The translations under genes were made by a program, and so were the position numbers. This document shows, piece by piece, positions 48,447 to 56,457 of a DNA stretch of 64,000 nt. The notes below the pieces were generated by a model. It saw nothing but the letters and a program-made list of their open reading frames with translations. It was not told the origin of the DNA and ran no database searches. This DNA comes from Jannaschia pagri (GTDB lineage Bacteria > Pseudomonadota > Alphaproteobacteria > Rhodobacterales > Rhodobacteraceae). The stretch is from positions 124,001 through 188,000 of the forward strand of contig NZ_BPFH01000007.1 of NCBI RefSeq assembly GCF_019655435.1, in the 5' to 3' direction. Within the stretch, counting starts at the first letter, position 1. Each line of letters opens with the position of its first letter.

Positions 48447-49124
48447 ATGGGACAAGACGTAGGAATGACTGTTACGCATCCAATTAGCGATGAGCTATTG
48501 ATGGGGTACGCAGCGGGTCTTTTGCCCGAGGCGTATGACCTGATGGTGGCGACCGCCGTGTCGCTGGACGATGACGCCCGCGCGCGCCTGTCCGGCTACG
48601 AAGCCATGGGCGGTGCCCTTATGGACGAAGGTGAGACCGCCGAAGTCGATTGCGGCTCTTTCGACGCCATCATGAACCGCATCGCCGGAACCGCCCCTGA
48701 ACCCACCGTTCACATCGACCATATCACGCCACGCGTGGACGCCGTTTTGCCTCAACCCCTGCGCGAGGCGCTGGGTGGCGACGTGGACAGCCTGCGGTGG
48801 CGCAACATGGGCATGGGTGTCCGTCAGATCGCCATCGGTGCGCCCGAAGACGGCGCAACCGCGCGTCTTCTCAGTATTCCTGCAGGTCAAGCGATGCCCG
48901 ACCATGGCCACCATGGGACCGAGGTCACGCTCGTGTTGAAGGGGGCCTTCCTGGATGGGGAGCGTCGCTACGGTCGCGGTGATATCGAGATCGCCGACGA
49001 CGACGTGGAGCATATGCCGACCGCCGATCTAGGCGATGATTGTATTTGCCTGGTGGTGACGGATGCCCCCCTGCGATTTAACGGGTTGCTGCCGCGGATC
49101 GCGCAGAAGTTCCTCAACATCTGA
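48447..49124 (+). CDS. chrR: ChrR-type anti-sigma factor with a modified anti-sigma domain
   Basis: A 225-residue two-domain protein. The N-terminal helical anti-sigma domain matches ChrR (ELLMGYAAGLLPEAYDLMVAT). The HxxxCxxC zinc motif is replaced: A37, D41 and A44 stand where H31, C35 and C38 are in R. sphaeroides ChrR. The C-terminal cupin keeps all metal ligands: H153, H155 and E159 in DHGHHGTE, and H189 in DVEHMP. So the structural zinc of the sigma-binding domain is probably lost while the sensing domain is intact. ATG 48447 is used; ATG 48465 is an alternative closer to the R. sphaeroides start. Confidence 0.85.
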   Translation: MGQDVGMTVTHPISDELLMGYAAGLLPEAYDLMVATAVSLDDDARARLSGYEAMGGALMDEGETAEVDCGSFDAIMNRIAGTAPEPTVHIDHITPRVDAVLPQPLREALGGDVDSLRWRNMGMGVRQIAIGAPEDGATARLLSIPAGQAMPDHGHHGTEVTLVLKGAFLDGERRYGRGDIEIADDDVEHMPTADLGDDCICLVVTDAPLRFNGLLPRIAQKFLNI

Positions 49125-49140
49125 GGCCCGGAGGCGCGGA

Positions 49141-49611
49141 TCACTCCGCCCTGATCCTCTCCGCACCATACAGGGGGACCGTCGAGATGGACATCTTGGC
49201 GGACCCTTCTGTCAATTCCTGGGAATGCACCAGGTAGATGAGCGTTTGGTTCGCGTCATCGAAGATCCGCTTGATCCGCAAGGATTTCAGGATGATCGAA
49301 CGGCTTTCGCGAAAGACCTGCTCACCATCCTCTGAGGTGTCGATATCGCCCACGGTGATCGGGCCGGTCTGGCGGCAGGCGATGGAGGCATTCGAGGGGT
49401 CTTCGAACCAGCTGCCCTGGGAGAGGCGGTCAATCAGGGATCGCTCAAAATAGGCGATGTGGCAGGTGACGCCTTCGACCTTGGGGTCTGAAATGGCCTC
49501 GATGATGATGTCGTTTCCGACCCAATCGACCCCAACTTCGCCAACCTGCTCGGGCAGAGCGGGACTGGCGCAAAGGGTCGAGACGGCGGCGGCAAGTGCG
49601 ATGTGTTTCAT
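49141..49611 (-). CDS. creA: CreA family protein
   Basis: A 156-residue exported protein (signal KHIALAAAVSTLCASPALP). It is of the CreA family: VGVDWVGNDIIIEAISDPKVEGVTCHIAYFERS, DPSNASIACRQTGPI and QTLIYLVHSQELTEGSAKMSISTVPLYG. The family is conserved but uncharacterised. The ATG at 49611 gives the signal peptide; the longer frame adds unconserved residues. Convergent with chrR with a 16-bp gap. Confidence 0.88.
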   Translation of the reverse strand: MKHIALAAAVSTLCASPALPEQVGEVGVDWVGNDIIIEAISDPKVEGVTCHIAYFERSLIDRLSQGSWFEDPSNASIACRQTGPITVGDIDTSEDGEQVFRESRSIILKSLRIKRIFDDANQTLIYLVHSQELTEGSAKMSISTVPLYGAERIRAE

Positions 49612-49687
49612 AGGAGGATAATACCCGTTCGGGCCATCCTGTTCCATCGACCCATATCATGGGGCGACATGCATCGGAGGGACAGCC

Positions 49688-49885
49688 ATGAAAGACTACG
49701 GGCCAACACGACGCGAAACGCAGCTCTACTTGGGGATCTCATTGGTGGGATTGGTCATTCTCGGCCTTGCGGTCGGGCTGCGTGGGGTGGGCGGGATCGC
49801 GGCCATTGAGGTCGTTGGCATTGCCGGAGCGTTCTTTGGCGGAACGACGATCTGGGCCATCCGACGGCTGTGGCGCATGCGATAG
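49688..49885 (+). CDS. Small two-helix membrane protein
   Basis: A 65-residue protein with two hydrophobic spans (LYLGISLVGLVILGLAVGL and GIAAIEVVGIAGAFFGGTTIWAI) and a basic end RRLWRMR. A good GGAGGGAC ribosome site precedes ATG 49688. It is divergent from creA and not assigned to a family. Confidence 0.65.
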   Translation: MKDYGPTRRETQLYLGISLVGLVILGLAVGLRGVGGIAAIEVVGIAGAFFGGTTIWAIRRLWRMR

Positions 49886-49935
49886 GCACAGTGGCTGCCC
49901 TGGTCTCTGCGCCCCGTCCGGGGTAGGGCGCGCCC

Positions 49936-50589
49936 ATGTCTGATGTGAGCACGCCCTATGATCCGCCACAGGGACCTATCCCGGTGGTCTACCAAGACGA
50001 TGACATCCTCGTCGTCGATAAGCCCCAGGGTCTCTTGTCCGTCCCGGGTCGCGGCGCGCATCTGGCCGATTGCCTGCTAAACCGCCTGCAAGCGGATTGG
50101 CCCGAGGTTTTGCTGTGTCACCGCCTGGACAGGGACACTTCGGGGATCATGGTGTTTGCCCTCACCAAAGACGCGCAACGCAAAATGGGCCGCCTGTTCG
50201 AAACCAAACGGGTCAAAAAGAGGTACATCGCGCGGGTGGCCGGTCAGGTGGCGGAGGATCATGGCACCATCGACTTGCCCCTGATCGTGGATTGGCCAAA
50301 CCGTCCGTTGCAGCATGTGAACTTCGAGCGCGGGAAGCCTTCGGTCACGGATTGGCAGAGGATGGCCATTGAGGACGGCACGACCCGGATGCGTCTGTTG
50401 CCACGCACGGGGCGCAGCCATCAGTTGCGGGTTCATATGCAGTCCTTGGGGCACCCCATTCTGGGAGACCCGTTTTATTCAACCGACCATGCTCACTGGC
50501 CGCGCATGATGCTCCACGCCGAGGGGCTGAAGTTCGAACACCCCACCCAAGAGCGGATGCTGCGGCTAGAGGCGCCCTGTCCCTTCTGA
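49936..50589 (+). CDS. rluA: RluA-family pseudouridine synthase
   Basis: A 217-residue enzyme isomerising uridine in rRNA and/or tRNA. The catalytic motif is CHRLDRDTSGIMVFALT with the essential Asp. It is preceded by ILVVDKPQGLLSVPGRG and followed by KRYIARVAGQV, TRMRLLPRTGRSHQLRVHMQSLGHPILGDPFY. There is no S4 domain, and the short form and LLSVPGR suggest RluA itself (23S 746 / tRNA 32), but the target is inferred. Confidence 0.88.
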   Translation: MSDVSTPYDPPQGPIPVVYQDDDILVVDKPQGLLSVPGRGAHLADCLLNRLQADWPEVLLCHRLDRDTSGIMVFALTKDAQRKMGRLFETKRVKKRYIARVAGQVAEDHGTIDLPLIVDWPNRPLQHVNFERGKPSVTDWQRMAIEDGTTRMRLLPRTGRSHQLRVHMQSLGHPILGDPFYSTDHAHWPRMMLHAEGLKFEHPTQERMLRLEAPCPF

Positions 50590-50603
50590 CGGCGCTGGTC
50601 GCC

Positions 50604-51206
50604 TCACCACATGCGCGTCTTGGCGTATTCGGGGTATTCGGCGTCGAAGGCGTCCCCATCGAACCCATCTTTCGCCTCACGTAGGAGATCCCCGGCGCTG
50701 GGCACATCTTCGCTTCGGTCGCTGTCGGTCCAGAGTTCGGAGCGCATCAGGGCCTTGGGACATTGGAAATAGACCTCAGCCACAGTGACGACGATAACGC
50801 TGCGCGGAGAGATGCCTTTGTGTTCAAACCCGCCGGTGACCTCTGTGTCCGCAGTCAGAACCGCGCGGCCATTGATCCGTACAACAATCTTGCTGCCCGG
50901 CACCATGAACATCAGGCTGACCCGACCGTCCCGCACGATGTTGCGCAAGGTGTCCAGACGGTTGTTCCCGCGCCAATCGGGAATCCAGAGCGTCTGCGGG
51001 TCCACCACGTGGGCAACAGGGCCCAGGTCGCCCCGGGGGCTGGCGTCCGTGCCCTCTGGTCCGACGGTCGAGACGATGACGAAGCGCGACCCTTCGATCC
51101 AACGGCGATACTCCGGCGTGAGGCGCTGGGCGACTTTGTCCAGTGAGAGCGGGTTCACGATGTCATAGAGGGCGTCGAGGGTTTCAATATCGTCGATGGT
51201 CTGCAT
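50604..51206 (-). CDS. Pyridoxamine 5'-phosphate oxidase-like flavin protein
   Basis: A 200-residue split-barrel protein of the PPOX class. The core SRFVIVSTVGPEGTDASPRGDLGPVAHV, LWIPDWRGNNRLDTLRNIVRDGRVSLMFMVPGSKIVVRINGRAVLTAD and VIVVTVAEVYFQCPKALMRSELW fits the MSMEG_1061 subgroup of FMN-binding PPOX proteins. Probably a flavin reductase-type enzyme with unknown substrate. Divergent from the AraC regulator gene. Confidence 0.8.
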   Translation of the reverse strand: MQTIDDIETLDALYDIVNPLSLDKVAQRLTPEYRRWIEGSRFVIVSTVGPEGTDASPRGDLGPVAHVVDPQTLWIPDWRGNNRLDTLRNIVRDGRVSLMFMVPGSKIVVRINGRAVLTADTEVTGGFEHKGISPRSVIVVTVAEVYFQCPKALMRSELWTDSDRSEDVPSAGDLLREAKDGFDGDAFDAEYPEYAKTRMW

Positions 51207-51251
51207 GGGTGGGCTCCTTTCCCAGGCCGTCTACCTTGTCCCGATCGCGCA

Positions 51252-52043
51252 ATGGGGCCAGTATCGACGCAAATGGGCCAATCATCTCACCTCCGCTCCA
51301 GCGGCACGACGGTGGCGCCGCTTCTCCATCGGGCGGAGGCTATCGTCAGCATCCAAAAGACCTATGCCGATGGCCATGTGTCGGCACGGCATAGCCACGA
51401 CCGGCACCAGGTTATCTATGCCACCACGGGCTTGATGATGGCGGAGACGGAGACGGCGTCTTGGGCGGTGCCCGCAGGTTACGGCCTGCTGATGCCTGCG
51501 GGGACGGGCCATGGCACACGATTTGTGGGGAAGGTTCGGCTGCAATCGCTCTACGTCCGGCCCGAGGCCCTCTCGAGCGTTTTCGACACCTGCCGCATCG
51601 TTTCCGTTGGGCCGCTGCTCGCACAATTGATTGCGGCGTTCTGCGCCATAGCGCCGGGGGCCGAGCCTGCCCGCGCGCACCATCTGTCGTCTTTGATCCT
51701 GATGGAATTGGCCGCCGCCTCAACCTCTGCCCTGACGCTTCCCTATCCGCGCGATGGTGGTCTGCGTCGGGTGTGCGACGCCCTGATGGCTCAACCCGCG
51801 CAGGCGCCACACATCGACCGCTGGGCGGACGATATCGGCCTCAGTCGCCGGGCATTCACGCGCAATTTCAGGGATCAGACCGGCCTGAGCTTTGGTCAGT
51901 GGAGCCAACGTTTACGCGCGCAGCGGGCTTTGCAGGCGTTGGCGGCTGGCCAGCCCAAGGCCGCCGTGGCCCATGATCTGGGCTATGGTAGCGCCTCGGC
52001 CCTCAACGCCATGATGCGCCGCTTGATGCCAGAGGCCCTTTAA
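51252..52043 (+). CDS. AraC-family transcriptional regulator
   Basis: A 263-residue regulator: an N-terminal cupin sensor (HVSARHSHDRHQVIYATTGLMMAE, WAVPAGYGLLMPAGTGHGTRFVG) and a C-terminal pair of helix-turn-helix motifs (IDRWADDIGLSRRAFTRNFRDQTGLSFGQWSQRLR, AAVAHDLGYGSASALNAMMRRLM). The start is uncertain; ATG 51273 is an alternative. It is divergent from the PPOX gene, a likely target. Confidence 0.85.
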   Translation: MGPVSTQMGQSSHLRSSGTTVAPLLHRAEAIVSIQKTYADGHVSARHSHDRHQVIYATTGLMMAETETASWAVPAGYGLLMPAGTGHGTRFVGKVRLQSLYVRPEALSSVFDTCRIVSVGPLLAQLIAAFCAIAPGAEPARAHHLSSLILMELAAASTSALTLPYPRDGGLRRVCDALMAQPAQAPHIDRWADDIGLSRRAFTRNFRDQTGLSFGQWSQRLRAQRALQALAAGQPKAAVAHDLGYGSASALNAMMRRLMPEAL

Positions 52044-52100
52044 CCCCCAAGACGCGATCCTTAAACTAGGCGCAACGTAACATCACGCTCGGAGGGGCCC

Positions 52101-52757
52101 ATGAGCCTGCGTATCAACCAAGTCGTTCCCGATTTCGAAGCCGACACCAGCGATGGTCCGATCAAGTTTCACGACTGGATCGGTGACAGCTGGGCCATCC
52201 TGTTCAGCCACCCCAAGGACTTTACGCCCGTTTGCACCACTGAATTCGGCGCCGTCGCCCAACTGGCCGACGAATGGGACAAGCGCGGTGTCAAGGTCAT
52301 CGGGATCTCGGTCGATGGGGTCGAAGATCATAAGAAGTGGAAGGGTGACATCGAAACCTTCGGCGGCGCAAAGGCGGGCTTCCCGATCATCGCCGACGAG
52401 GGGCTGGCCGTGTCCAAGGCCTATGACATGCTGCCTGCCGACGCCTATTTGCCCGACGGTCGCACGCCCAACGACACGGCGACGGTGCGCTCGGTCTATA
52501 TCATCGGGCCGGACAAGCAGCTGAAGCTGTCGATGACCTATCCGATGAACGTCGGCCGGAACTTCGCCGAAATCCTGCGGGCGGTAGACGCCTTGCAGAT
52601 GGCGTCCAAGCATGGCGTGGCTGCGCCTGCGAATTGGGAACACGGCAAGGATGTGGTGATTCCCGCGACGGTGTCGAACGAAGATGCGACGGCGAAGTTC
52701 GGGGACTTCACGACGCATTTCCCATACCTGCGGATGACCAAAGACCCGTCGGCCTAA
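52101..52757 (+). CDS. 1-Cys peroxiredoxin (Prx6 type)
   Basis: A 218-residue peroxidase that reduces peroxides. The active site is HPKDFTPVCTTEFGAVAQL, and this Cys is the only one in the protein, so it is a 1-Cys Prx6-type enzyme needing an external thiol. Other family parts are KVIGISVDGVEDHKKW, FPIIADEGLAVSKAYDML, RSVYIIGPDKQLKLSMTYP. CGGAGGGGCCC precedes the ATG. Its last codons overlap the convergent marR gene. Confidence 0.93.
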   Translation: MSLRINQVVPDFEADTSDGPIKFHDWIGDSWAILFSHPKDFTPVCTTEFGAVAQLADEWDKRGVKVIGISVDGVEDHKKWKGDIETFGGAKAGFPIIADEGLAVSKAYDMLPADAYLPDGRTPNDTATVRSVYIIGPDKQLKLSMTYPMNVGRNFAEILRAVDALQMASKHGVAAPANWEHGKDVVIPATVSNEDATAKFGDFTTHFPYLRMTKDPSA

Positions 52758-53191
52758 GCCGAACCCTTACGCGCTTGGTCGAGGCGGTCTAGCAGCGTCT
52801 CGGCCACCCGGGCAAAGGCGGCGCGGTCCTCTTTTGATATATCGTCGAACAGGCGAGACAGGTCGTCCGTGCGGGCCGCGCGGGCGGCCTTTGCCGTTGC
52901 TGCGGCATGGTCGCTGACGCGGATCACGGTTTTTCTGCGGTCTGTTGGGTGTTTCTCGCGCCCCACAAGGCCGTCCGCTTCCAGCGCGTCCACAAGCCCG
53001 GTGATCGCCTGCGGTGACACGCTGAGTTCGGTGGCCAAGTCGCGCATGGTGGCAGGGCCGTCCTTGGCCAGACGCGCCAGGGCCGCCACACGCGGCCCGC
53101 GCGTGGCGCCGCTGCCTTGCAAGCGGAGAAGGGCTGGCGCGAGACGATCAATCAGCTCAACCAGTTGCTTTGGGGAATGTGCTTTTGCCAT
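52754..53191 (-). CDS. MarR-family transcriptional regulator
   Basis: A 145-residue winged-helix regulator: core GPATMRDLATELSVSPQAITGLVDALEADGLVGREKHPTDRRKTVIRVS, with the wing PTDRRKT. No Cys. It overlaps the convergent peroxiredoxin by 4 bp. It is a single gene without a divergent partner, so its targets are not evident. Confidence 0.85.
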   Translation of the reverse strand: MAKAHSPKQLVELIDRLAPALLRLQGSGATRGPRVAALARLAKDGPATMRDLATELSVSPQAITGLVDALEADGLVGREKHPTDRRKTVIRVSDHAAATAKAARAARTDDLSRLFDDISKEDRAAFARVAETLLDRLDQARKGSA

Positions 53192-53253
53192 GGGGCGACC
53201 CTCTCCGGACGGGGAATGGGCGTCAAGATCTGGTCTGAGGGTCCGCCCGAAAT

Positions 53254-53278
53254 GACAAAGACCGCCCTGGGGGCGGCC
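53254..53278 (-). terminator. Rho-independent terminator after rpmJ
   Basis: On the minus strand CCGCCC-CCA-GGGCGG (53276-53262) is followed by TCTTTGTC. A 6-bp GC stem, T-rich tail and position 39 bp past the L36 stop make a standard terminator. Confidence 0.65.
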
Positions 53279-53314
53279 TGTCTTCTTGCAATCCTTCGGG
53301 CGATGCCCGGTGGA

Positions 53315-53440
53315 TCAGCCCTGGCGTGCTTTGAAGCGGCGCTGGGTTTTGTTGATCACGTAAACTCGGCCCTTACGGCGCACGATCCGGCAATCGCGGT
53401 GGCGCTGCTTGAGCGAGCGGAGGGAGTTGCGAACCTTCAT
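53315..53440 (-). CDS. rpmJ: 50S ribosomal protein L36
   Basis: A 41-residue ribosomal protein. [29 protein letters not shown] is the L36 sequence. It has a single Cys, so it is the zinc-independent form, which I recall as usual in alphaproteobacteria. The open frame continues upstream through the tRNA region, but the true start is ATG 53440. Confidence 0.93.
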   Translation of the reverse strand: MKVRNSLRSLKQRHRDCRIVRRKGRVYVINKTQRRFKARQG

Positions 53441-53592
53441 CGGTTGTTCCTTCGGTCGCGGCGCGGCGATGCGCCTTGGGTTGCGTTCGTGCCCGAGCGG
53501 GCGGTTGGTTGGTCGTGGACCCATCAGCTTCCCTAGGGAAGCCGCCTGTGGCCAGAGGACCCCGCCTAACCCTTTCTTGCGAAAGGGGACGG

Positions 53593-53667
53593 TGGTGGGC
53601 GATACTGGGATCGAACCAGTGACCCCTTCGATGTCAACGAAGTGCTCTACCGCTGAGCTAATCGCCC
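53593..53667 (-). tRNA. tRNA-Val (GAC)
   Basis: The minus strand folds as a 75-nt tRNA. The acceptor GGGCGAT pairs with ATCGCCC. The D arm contains AGCTCAGCGGTAGAGC, the anticodon arm CTTCG-TTGACAT-CGAAG reads GAC, and the T arm has CTGGTTCGATCCCAG. CCA is encoded (53595-53593). Confidence 0.95.
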
Positions 53668-53802
53668 CCGCGACACATTGACTGATACGATCGCTCATAT
53701 CCGCCCTTGTGCGTTGGTGCGCGGTGCTTAGAGCCTTTCACGACCCCTTGCAAGAGGGCTTTCCACTGTTTCTGGCGGCGTTTTTCTGCCATGGAGTATG
53801 TC

Positions 53803-54669
53803 ATGACATCCTTCGCCCGACCGCCCTACCGCTTGTATCGGCCGACTGTGTTGGCCGCACCTGTGGTTGTGGCCTCTCCGCATTCGGGGCGTACCTACAA
53901 TTGGGAGTTTCTGTCCCGGTCGGTCCTCGACAAGGATCGGATCCGCTCCTCTGAGGATGCCTATGTCGATTTGCTGCTGACCCGGGTGCCTGACCTTGGG
54001 ATGCCCGTGCTCGCCGCTGAGATGCCCCGCGCATTTCTGGACCTCAACCGCGCCCCAACGGAGTTGGACCCGGCTGTTGTTCAAGACGTCCCTCGTGGGG
54101 TGGCCAATCCGCGCGTAAGTTCCGGCCTGGGCGTGATCCCCCGAGTCGTGGCGCAGGGGCGTGCCATCTACCGTGGTAAGATTTCCCGCGCGGAGGCACA
54201 GCGTCGGATCGACACGATTTGGCACCCCTATCATGCGGCGCTTGATGATCTGCTGAATACCGCGACCCTGACATTTGGGCGGAGTATTCTGGTCGACTGC
54301 CATTCCATGCCCCACGAAGCCATTGAGGGGCTCGGCGGCCCAAACGGTCCACCGGAAATCGTCCTGGGGGATCGTTTCGGGTCGTCCGCGGATGCGGACC
54401 TGGTGGATGGGATCGAGACGATCTTTCGCGATCTCGGCTTCCGCGTTGCGCGTAACACGCCGTTTGCAGGGGCCTATATGACCCAGCACTACGGCAAACC
54501 CGCCCGTGGCCGTCACGCGATCCAGATCGAAATTGATCGGGCGCTTTACATGGATGAGCGGACCGTTCGTCCGAACGACCGTTTCGACAGCATTCGGAAC
54601 CTGCTGACCGAGGCGCTGGCCCGCATTCGCGACATGTCCCGTGGCCAGTTGGGCTTGGCGGCAGAATAG
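53803..54669 (+). CDS. N-formylglutamate amidohydrolase
   Basis: A 288-residue FGase-family hydrolase, which deformylates N-formylglutamate in histidine catabolism or related amides. Motifs are VVVASPHSGRTYNWEFL, SSEDAYVDLLL, FLDLNRAPTELDP, ILVDCHSMPHEAIEG with a metal-type Asp/His pair, and HAIQIEIDRALYMDE. Start at MTSFARPPYR (53803), with GGAG six bases upstream; the Met 12 bases earlier is possible. No hut genes are next to it. Confidence 0.85.
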   Translation: MTSFARPPYRLYRPTVLAAPVVVASPHSGRTYNWEFLSRSVLDKDRIRSSEDAYVDLLLTRVPDLGMPVLAAEMPRAFLDLNRAPTELDPAVVQDVPRGVANPRVSSGLGVIPRVVAQGRAIYRGKISRAEAQRRIDTIWHPYHAALDDLLNTATLTFGRSILVDCHSMPHEAIEGLGGPNGPPEIVLGDRFGSSADADLVDGIETIFRDLGFRVARNTPFAGAYMTQHYGKPARGRHAIQIEIDRALYMDERTVRPNDRFDSIRNLLTEALARIRDMSRGQLGLAAE

Positions 54670-54678
54670 CACGCCAAA

Positions 54679-55932
54679 TCAGCGGAGGGCACGTCCCTTG
54701 CGAATCGCATCGTCACCAAAGCGCGCGCGGATGGCATCTGTCGCCCGCTCTGCTGCCGCGCGCTTGCCTGCGCCTGGGTCCAGCAAGTCATCGGACCGGT
54801 CGGCCAGCGTCTCTGGCACCAGGTCCGACAGGCCCACGCCAATCAGACGACAGCGCCCCACCCGGTCTAGGCCCTGGAACAGCGCACGCGCCTGTCGATA
54901 GATCTTGTCCGCGATCTGCGTCGGGTCCGACAGGGCGTGGCGCCGCGTGACCGTCGTGAAATCCGCCCGTTTCAGCTTGAGGGTGACGACGCGGCCCGCC
55001 AGGCCCTTAGCTTTAGCACGGGCACTGACCTGTTCCGATAGGCGCCATAGGTGTCCATCCAGGACGTCCTGGTCATCGGTGTCCTCGTGAAACGTCGTCT
55101 CCTTGGAGATCGACTTGACGGGGCGGTTGCGACTGACTGGGCGCCGGTCTCGACCGCGCGCCAGATGCCAAAGGCGGTCGCCCATGGTGCCGAAGCGGTG
55201 TCCCAGGTCGCGCCGGTCCCAGCGTCGCAGATCCGCGATGGTCTGGATGCCCGCTTGGCGCAACGCCTCCTGCCCGACGACGCCGACCCCCCAGATGATC
55301 CCCACGGGCTTGTCCGCCAGAAACGTCTCGGTCTCTGCGCGGCCAATGACGGAGAACCCCCGTGGCTTATCCAGATCGCTCGCAATCTTCGCCAAGAACT
55401 TGTTGTGGCTCAGCCCAATGGAGCCGGTGATCCCGATTTCTTCCTGCATCCGTTTGACGAGCTTGGCCAACATCACGGCGGGCGGATGGCCATGTAGCCG
55501 TGTGGTGCCGGTCAGGTCCAAGAAGGCTTCGTCCAGGGAGAGGGGCTCAATGGCGGGGGTCAACTCCTCCATTAGGGCACGGACCTGCCGTGACACCTCA
55601 ACATAGAGCGACATACGCCCCTTCAGCACCACCGCTTCGGGGCAGAGTTCCAACGCCTTGAACATCGGCATGGCTGAGCGCACGCCTCGCACCCGCGCGA
55701 CATAGCAACACGTGGAGACGACCCCGCGCCGCCCCCCGCCGATGATGACCGGCTTGTCCGCCAGTTCGGGGCGGTCCCGCTTTTCCACCGACGCATAGAA
55801 GGCGTCGCAATCCATGTGGGCGATGGACAGATCCAGCAATTCGTCATGGCGTGTAACGCGCGGGCTGCCACAGGCGGGACAGCGGCGCGCAGAGGTAAAT
55901 GTATGCAGGCACTGGCGGCACAACGACGACAT
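54679..55932 (-). CDS. dinB: DNA polymerase IV (Y family) with N-terminal zinc ribbon
   Basis: A 417-residue translesion polymerase. The catalytic region is AHMDCDAFYASVEKRDRPELADKPVIIGGG and PLSLDEAFLDLTGT, then thumb and little-finger domains with IGLSHNKFLAKIASDLDKP and GVGVVGQEALRQAGIQTIADL. About 35 extra residues precede it, with four Cys in CRQCLHTFTSARRCPACGS, a likely zinc ribbon not found in E. coli DinB. The C terminus is short of a clear beta-clamp motif. Convergent with the N-formylglutamate gene. Confidence 0.93.
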   Translation of the reverse strand: MSSLCRQCLHTFTSARRCPACGSPRVTRHDELLDLSIAHMDCDAFYASVEKRDRPELADKPVIIGGGRRGVVSTCCYVARVRGVRSAMPMFKALELCPEAVVLKGRMSLYVEVSRQVRALMEELTPAIEPLSLDEAFLDLTGTTRLHGHPPAVMLAKLVKRMQEEIGITGSIGLSHNKFLAKIASDLDKPRGFSVIGRAETETFLADKPVGIIWGVGVVGQEALRQAGIQTIADLRRWDRRDLGHRFGTMGDRLWHLARGRDRRPVSRNRPVKSISKETTFHEDTDDQDVLDGHLWRLSEQVSARAKAKGLAGRVVTLKLKRADFTTVTRRHALSDPTQIADKIYRQARALFQGLDRVGRCRLIGVGLSDLVPETLADRSDDLLDPGAGKRAAAERATDAIRARFGDDAIRKGRALR

Positions 55933-56112
55933 GTAAGCAGTCTAACCCGTCGTCCCATCGGCTGAAACCTGCCGCTGGCGGGCGCTTGCCGAGGTGTTTC
56001 GCTGTGATCGGCAGGGCGCGGCTCGTTCTCACGCCACCTCGGATCCCCGGTGGTTTCGCTGTCTCGTTTCGTGCCCGATTGGGTCATCCCAACCCTTCCG
56101 TAGGAGGATCCC

Positions 56113-56334
56113 ATGACTGACCCTCACCAACCGCACCACGCCATGGTCGACGAAAGCAGCAGAGGCCGAACCGGCATTATCGTCCTGGTCGTCGTCGCCC
56201 TGTTGATCGTGCTTGGCCTGTTGATGTTCTCTGGCGGCGGCTCCGACGGGGGCGATGGCGCCCCAGCCGGGGCGGAGGCCCCCGCGGGCACCGAAGCGCC
56301 CGTCGCCCCAGAGGCCCCCATCGTCACGGAGTAA
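56113..56334 (+). CDS. Small single-helix membrane protein with acidic Pro/Ala tail
   Basis: A 73-residue protein with one membrane span (GIIVLVVVALLIVLGLLMF) after a His-rich start (DPHQPHHAMVDESS), then Gly/Asp and repeating APAGAEAPAGTEAP. TAGGAGGATCCC gives a strong ribosome site for ATG 56113. Function unknown. Confidence 0.65.
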   Translation: MTDPHQPHHAMVDESSRGRTGIIVLVVVALLIVLGLLMFSGGGSDGGDGAPAGAEAPAGTEAPVAPEAPIVTE

Positions 56335-56457
56335 TCCGGGCGCCCGTTCCGGGTGGTCTCTCCCCCCTTGGGGCCATCCGGGGCAGACCTGTGCCAGCGT
56401 TGCGCCACCTTCGTGGTCGCCCTACATGTTGAGGCGTGACCGACAAAGGGCCCGACC

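Noticed and set aside
53315-53440. Zinc-starvation paralog of L36
   Set aside because: The sequence lacks the four Cys ligands, but this short form is, as I recall, the normal alphaproteobacterial L36, so it is not a special paralog.
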